Shown piece by piece: positions 60,171 to 64,000 of a stretch of DNA of 64,000 nt. The stretch's first letter is position 1. Each line of letters begins with the position of its first letter. Location of the stretch: NCBI RefSeq assembly GCF_031456295.1, contig NZ_JAVDUJ010000001.1:1488001-1552000 (forward strand), written 5' to 3'. The notes under the pieces were generated by a model. That model saw only the letters and a program-made list of their open reading frames with translations. It was not told the origin of the DNA and did not search any database. This DNA is from Arcanobacterium_A hippocoleae. Its GTDB lineage: Bacteria > Actinomycetota > Actinomycetes > Actinomycetales > Actinomycetaceae. Both the position numbers and the translations under genes were made by a program.

Positions 60171-60641
60171 GATTTCGCATCTTTCTCTTGCGTAGGCAGT
60201 AGGGCAAAGTAGATTCTCAGAAAATTGGTGGTTTGTCAGCAGTGATGCTGGCAAAGCACCAATTTTTATTGGCGGTGCAAATTCGGTGTGAAGTGGATTT
60301 TCAATTTCCGTGCCTAGTTCGCATGTGGATTAATGAGAAATTTTATTGATATGTGAATCTGATCTGTATAAATGCAATTAAAAGAGGTGTGAAAGGTAGC
60401 ATATTCTCCGGATTTTATTATGTTTATAAAGAAGTAAAGAGATTTTTTATGTTGTCTGAAATTAGATATTTGCGCAGCTATTAATGGGAAATTGGGCTCC
60501 ATGAGTCACGAAAATAGCGGTTTACCGGACGTTATAACAAAGTTTAGACGTGATATGACATATAGTCTGAAAACTTGAGCAAATGTGAATGACAAACTAA
60601 AGTAAGTGGCGAAAACGAGAAAAGTGAGAGAAAAGAAAATA
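60171..60641. other. Intergenic region after iolE
   Basis: Contains the operon terminator (60222-60270). The remainder is AT-rich with no supported gene and presumably includes the promoter of the small membrane protein gene. TATAGT at 60561-60566 is a possible -10. Confidence 0.5.
60222..60270 (+). terminator. Terminator of the transaldolase-iolG-iolE operon
   Basis: A two-step stem: AAATTGGTG with CACCAATTT outside, and TTTGTCAGCA with TGCTGGCAAA inside (one G-T pair). It has a 4-base loop and ends in TTTTTATT. Confidence 0.88.
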
Positions 60642-60941
60642 ATGGCACTTACTGCTGAAATGAATCATGTAAAGAAAACTCGTATGCGTGTAAATCATAC
60701 TGGCACTACTTTTCGTTTTGTGTTAGTTGATCGCACTTCTGCCTTGATGGCTGATCATCACGAAGCGCAACTGAAAATTACGCCAGCTATTTTTGTGCTG
60801 GGCATGTTTTTTGCACTTGCAATAATTGGTGTGATTGCACAAGTTCCCGTAATCGCATTTGCTGCTGGTGTCTGCGCCGCGGTGACGGCATCGCTCTTCG
60901 CCTTCCTGAGCCTTTATGTGTATTTGCATCAGGAAATGTAA
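60606..60941 (+). CDS. Small two-helix membrane protein of unknown function
   Basis: A protein of up to 111 residues that I do not recognise. A basic N-terminal 50 residues (KKTRMRVNHTGTTFRFVLVDR) is followed by two hydrophobic helices (about 58-78 and 82-106). The frame opens with GTG 60606; ATG 60642 (99 residues) is an equally good start, and neither has a strong ribosome site. It lies alone between the iol operon and the convergent transporter gene, with a shared hairpin behind it. Confidence 0.5.
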   Translation: MAKTRKVREKKIMALTAEMNHVKKTRMRVNHTGTTFRFVLVDRTSALMADHHEAQLKITPAIFVLGMFFALAIIGVIAQVPVIAFAAGVCAAVTASLFAFLSLYVYLHQEM

Positions 60942-60956
60942 TTAATACGTAATGCA

Positions 60957-60995
60957 AATGGGATGATTTCAGATGTACTCCGAAATCATCCCATT
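60957..60995. terminator. Bidirectional terminator
   Basis: A perfect 14-bp stem (AATGGGATGATTTC, 60957-60970, with 60982-60995) and an 11-base loop between the small membrane protein gene and the convergent transporter gene. The plus tail is TTCAT. Confidence 0.7.
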
Positions 60996-61012
60996 TTCAT
61001 ATCTGCAAATTC

Positions 61013-62680
61013 CTACTTGGAATATTTTTCTTCCAGATAGATCTCGATTTCTTCAAGTGACTTATTGGAAGTTTCTGGCATAATCTTCCACAAGATCACG
61101 GCGATAATCAGATTAAGTACGCCATAGATGCTGTAGGTGATTCCGCCGCCAAGCGTATTCATCATTGTTGGGAAAGTCCAGGTAATCGTGGCGTTTACAA
61201 TCCACATGCAGAATATTGCAGTGCCATTCATGACGCCGCGTGCTGATGCTGGGAACATTTCACCAAGCATTGTCCATACCACGGTGCCGTTCGAAGACTG
61301 TACTACCAGCATGAATACTGACATCAAAGCAAGGATTACATATGCTGCCCAGATTGGTGGAATCTCTCCAGCATGCATATATGGGGCGATCATAAAGTGG
61401 AAAAGACCTGCAATTGTAAGTAGGATTACGCCGACTAATGAAACGTCCCAAATTAGAATTTGGCGGCGCGTAAATTTTGTCATCAGCACTAAACCAAATG
61501 CGGCACCGATTACTGACATAACACCGTTAGCTACTTGCGCGCTGATTGCCGCAGAAGTACCCATTCCGGCGTAGCCGAGTACCTTTGGTGCGTAATACAT
61601 TACCGTATTTACACCAGTGGTTTGATTTACGATTGCTAAGAAGATTCCCACTAGCAGGAGCTTACGCAGCCAAGGAGTGTTCCATACTTCTCGTAATCCT
61701 CTTGTCTGGCTCGATTTTTCGAGATCGCTCTTTCGCTTTTCCACCATTTCGGAGAGTTCGTCAGTGATTGCAGAGTTTGAAACGCCCTCACGCACAGTTT
61801 TGAGTGCGCCAATTGCGCCGTAAATTTCAGCACGCAGTACATACCAGCGAGAAGATTCGGGCATCAGATGCATGCCAATCCAGAGCAGTATCGCCGGGAT
61901 GGAGCAAAGCACAATCATCCAACGCCAAGCAGCACCGTTGCCTGATCCGTCTTGGATTGCTAATTGTGTTGCGAAATCACGGATGACATTCATATCCGTG
62001 GAATGAATCGATTGCTCAATTGTGTGTTGTAATGTATCCCAAGTATATGATCCGGGAGCAATTTTCCCGCTTGGATCTGAAAGGACGGTAAGTTGTGGAC
62101 CGCCATGCATCGCGTTGATCCCAGCATTCATTGCGAATGCGAGAAGCTGCCCAGTGACAATCATTAACTGATCGAGGGCGACGATCGTGCCACGAATTTG
62201 TTTTGGTGCAGTTTCAGCGAGGTAAACCGGCACGGTTGCGGAAGCGCCACCGACGGCGATACCAAGAATCAACCGGAACGGATACATGACCCAGACATTT
62301 GGGGCGAATGTATTTCCAATTGCGCCAATAAAGAAGAGGATCGCAAGCATGATAATGTTGTGGCGGCGTCCATAGCGATCGGAAAGGCGGCCTCCAAACA
62401 ATGCGCCAAATGCTGCGCCGAGAGTGAGGATGCCGCCGATTGCGCCTTCTTCGCCAGCGGTTAAGCCCAATCCGCCGGCGCCTGCAGGCATGTGCATATA
62501 GGGTAATGCGCCTGAAATCACGCCTGTATCATAACCAAATAAAAGCGACCCGAGTGTGGCTACTCCAGCAATTGCAATAATTCCGCGGTGCTTTCCGGAA
62601 GCTGGAGTTTCTTCAACCATTGCGCCAAGTTGCGCTCTAGAGAGTCCTTGAACTGAGGTTTTGCATATTTTATCGTCCAT
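61013..62680 (-). CDS. MFS sugar/polyol transporter, IolT-like
   Basis: A 555-residue transporter of the sugar-porter family with twelve helices. Signatures: GSLLFGYDTGVISGALPY in helix 1, GRLSDRYGRRHN in loop 2-3, PVYLAETAPKQIRGTIVALDQL after helix 5, PESSRWYVL after helix 6 and NQTTGVNTVMYYAPKVL in helix 7. PETSNKSLEEIE closes the C-terminus. An unusually long stretch (about 205-255) fills the loop before helix 6. Position at the end of the inositol region and a TTACAAAT motif upstream favour myo-inositol as substrate. AAAGGAG precedes the ATG. Confidence 0.85.
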   Translation of the reverse strand: MDDKICKTSVQGLSRAQLGAMVEETPASGKHRGIIAIAGVATLGSLLFGYDTGVISGALPYMHMPAGAGGLGLTAGEEGAIGGILTLGAAFGALFGGRLSDRYGRRHNIIMLAILFFIGAIGNTFAPNVWVMYPFRLILGIAVGGASATVPVYLAETAPKQIRGTIVALDQLMIVTGQLLAFAMNAGINAMHGGPQLTVLSDPSGKIAPGSYTWDTLQHTIEQSIHSTDMNVIRDFATQLAIQDGSGNGAAWRWMIVLCSIPAILLWIGMHLMPESSRWYVLRAEIYGAIGALKTVREGVSNSAITDELSEMVEKRKSDLEKSSQTRGLREVWNTPWLRKLLLVGIFLAIVNQTTGVNTVMYYAPKVLGYAGMGTSAAISAQVANGVMSVIGAAFGLVLMTKFTRRQILIWDVSLVGVILLTIAGLFHFMIAPYMHAGEIPPIWAAYVILALMSVFMLVVQSSNGTVVWTMLGEMFPASARGVMNGTAIFCMWIVNATITWTFPTMMNTLGGGITYSIYGVLNLIIAVILWKIMPETSNKSLEEIEIYLEEKYSK

Positions 62681-62825
62681 CTAATCTCCTTTGATGATGG
62701 TTTAGCTTTTCGCTCATTGTTTTTTAGTGCGCAAAAAGCTGTTGATACGATTTTGAAAATCTGAGTATTTTGGTGTTTCCCGTTTCAGTCGAAACACCCT
62801 TGTCTCGGATATCTAAGATTGTAAG

Positions 62826-62843
62826 TTACAAATTTTAATTTGT
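62826..62843. promoter_or_regulatory. Candidate iol operator upstream of the iolT-like gene
   Basis: TTACAAATTTTAATTTGT: core TTACAAAT (62826-62833) within the palindrome ACAAAT-TTTA-ATTTGT (62828-62843). It is about 150 bases before the transporter start, and matches the core found upstream of iolA, iolC and the transaldolase operon. Confidence 0.5.
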
Positions 62844-62980
62844 CTATACAATACAAAAAATATTTATGACATTTTCTTTATTGTAAAATTTTGTCAAATT
62901 TATTTAATCGTAATCTTGCAGAGCTGATCATGTATAGCCATGCGGTAAGTCGTGCCGATGATGAAAATAGGCTGAGCGCG

Positions 62981-63031
62981 TTAAGTACCGTCAATAAGCA
63001 GTAAATCATTGACGGTACTTAATTGTTTTTT
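62981..63031 (+). terminator. Strong plus-strand terminator without an upstream gene
   Basis: A perfect 15-bp stem (TTAAGTACCGTCAAT, 62981-62995, with 63008-63022), a 12-base loop and the tail TTGTTTTTT on the plus strand. Both flanking genes are on the minus strand. On that strand the hairpin follows the dehydrogenase gene but has no T-tract. Confidence 0.75.
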
Positions 63032-63103
63032 CTTGCAATGTTTCTGAGGTGAATATGGATCGTGATGCCGTGTATCAAAGCATCGTGCGAGATGCGATCT
63101 TCA

Positions 63104-64000
63104 TCAAAGAGACATCTCAACTACGGCGCGCCCTTGAATCTTTCCCTGAGCAAGCAGGCTGTACCCTTTTCCTGCATCTTCGAGTGCGAATTTTTGCGTT
63201 ACGATGTGTTGGTAATCGATTTTCCCTGCGGCAGCCATCTTGACTACTACTGGTAAATCTTGGCGGGTGCGGGCTCCGTAGGAGCCAAGAATCGACTGTG
63301 AACGCCGAACGGTGCGGTTGATTTCAACAGCCGCTGTCTGCACTCCTGCGCCCAGCCCGATCGGTACCATTCTGCCGCCGTCGCGCAATGCGTCAAGCGC
63401 GGAAGTCCATGTTTCTGGGCGCCCAAGCGCTTCAAAGGCTACATCTACGCCACGCCCGTGAGTGATTTCAAAGACGGCTGTGCGGACATCCTCCTGAGTT
63501 GAATTGATTGTGTGAGTAGCGCCAAGTTCTTTCGCGGCTTGTAGCTTTTCGTCGGCTACATCGATCGCGATTATTTGTGCTGCGCCAAATGCTTTTGCTA
63601 CCTGGATAATATTTGAACCGATTCCACCAGTTGCAACTACTGCTACCGTTTCTCCGTAATGGAGATTTGCTCCGCGCCGTACGGCGCCGTATCCGGTGAG
63701 TGCAGCGCAGCCTAAAATTGCGCTAGCCGTCAAATCCATTCCGTGTTCAAGTACTGCGATTGAGGTGGCTGGGATGACGCAATATTCAGCGAGTGCCCCC
63801 ATTGAATACATTGCAATTGGTTCACCGTCCACACCAAAGAGGCGCGTGTGGCCATCGTAAAGCTGCCCTTTTAGGCGATTCAAATCAAAGAACGGGGCGC
63901 AGAGGTCATCGCGGCCTGCGGCGCAAAATTCGCATTGCCCGCAAGGCATTAAAAAGGCGCCAGATACGTGTTGCCCGACTGCAAAGTTGAAGTGTTCGGT
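63104..64000 (-). CDS. Zinc-type alcohol dehydrogenase, 5' end outside the window
   Basis: A medium-chain zinc-binding dehydrogenase, at least 298 residues visible, with its N-terminus (including the first catalytic zinc ligand) beyond the right edge. The frame stays open to position 64000, reading GQHVSGAFLM before the structural zinc motif CGQCEFCAAGRDDLC. An internal Met at 63949 is therefore not the start. A Rossmann motif VVATGGIGSNIIQVA and GRGVDVAFEALGRPETW follow. It resembles actinobacterial class III/NDMA-type or general Zn alcohol dehydrogenases; substrate unknown. Its 3' end lies about 70 bases from the hairpin at 62981. Confidence 0.85.
   Translation of the reverse strand, partial: TEHFNFAVGQHVSGAFLMPCGQCEFCAAGRDDLCAPFFDLNRLKGQLYDGHTRLFGVDGEPIAMYSMGALAEYCVIPATSIAVLEHGMDLTASAILGCAALTGYGAVRRGANLHYGETVAVVATGGIGSNIIQVAKAFGAAQIIAIDVADEKLQAAKELGATHTINSTQEDVRTAVFEITHGRGVDVAFEALGRPETWTSALDALRDGGRMVPIGLGAGVQTAAVEINRTVRRSQSILGSYGARTRQDLPVVVKMAAAGKIDYQHIVTQKFALEDAGKGYSLLAQGKIQGRAVVEMSL

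Larger units (their letters stand above)
62681..63103. other. Spacer between iolT-like gene and alcohol dehydrogenase gene
   Basis: An AT-rich control region of the transporter gene with an operator-like palindrome (62828-62843). A plus-strand-oriented terminator (62981-63031) has no obvious upstream gene. No protein-coding gene is supported. Confidence 0.6.

Noticed and set aside
1..64000. CRISPR array, insertion sequence or toxin-antitoxin locus
   Set aside because: No regularly spaced repeats of suitable length, no transposase and no recognisable toxin-antitoxin pair were seen on either strand. The two short tandem arrays near the left end have no unique spacers.

Overview
The window reads as chromosome of a Gram-positive actinobacterium of moderate to low GC, most plausibly Actinomycetaceae-like (Arcanobacterium/Gleimia/Actinomyces relatives). 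This is inferred from gene content: GTP-type PEP carboxykinase, the SenX3-RegX3-PhoU phosphate module, DUF3073, an actinobacterial sterol-carrier-family protein, a DUF3618/holin-X pair, a LppM-like lipoprotein and an LPXTG-like (LSSTG) surface protease. No rRNA, IS element, prophage or CRISPR array was seen. Most genes are intact; the last one runs off the right edge.

Layout. 0.7-26.8 kb is housekeeping and envelope: a thiosulfate-uptake pair (YeeE/YedE plus TusA-like), purA, a lipoprotein, pckG, purC, gdhA, a sterol-carrier protein, DUF3073, DUF3618 plus holin-like, murJ, an unknown membrane protein, a phosphatidylcholine-synthase-like enzyme, tRNA-Lys(TTT), a 1640-residue cell-wall subtilase, phoU facing senX3-regX3, a Cys-rich membrane protein, aroD and a hotdog thioesterase.

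26.8-49.2 kb is a sialic-acid catabolic region. A FadR-type regulator sits with a leaderless sialidase on the minus strand. Divergent from them lies a SatABCD-like ABC importer (with a permease-ATPase fusion) followed by nanA-nanK-nanE-nagB-nagA, an HSL-type esterase and a mutarotase. A second, paralogous FadR-type regulator faces a second ABC importer (binding protein and two permeases, no ATPase) that ends in a large NanI/NanB-like sialidase, also without a signal peptide. The inferred flow is uptake of sialic acid or sialosides, cytoplasmic desialylation, lyase, ManNAc kinase, epimerase, GlcNAc-6-P deacetylase, GlcN-6-P deaminase, then glycolysis.

49.4-62.7 kb is a myo-inositol region: iolA, iolD-iolB-aldolase-iolC (minus), a GntR/UTRA regulator, then a transaldolase-like gene, iolG and iolE (plus), and an IolT-like MFS transporter (minus). 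Four intergenic regions here share the core TTACAAAT, a candidate iol operator. A truncated zinc alcohol dehydrogenase ends the window.

The points most worth following are the two apparently cytoplasmic sialidases, the transaldolase-like enzyme in the inositol operon with an FSA-like Glu-to-Gln change, the shared iol motif, structured spacers after both binding-protein genes, and an orphan plus-strand terminator that may end a small RNA. Nothing here can be called a proven new system from sequence alone.
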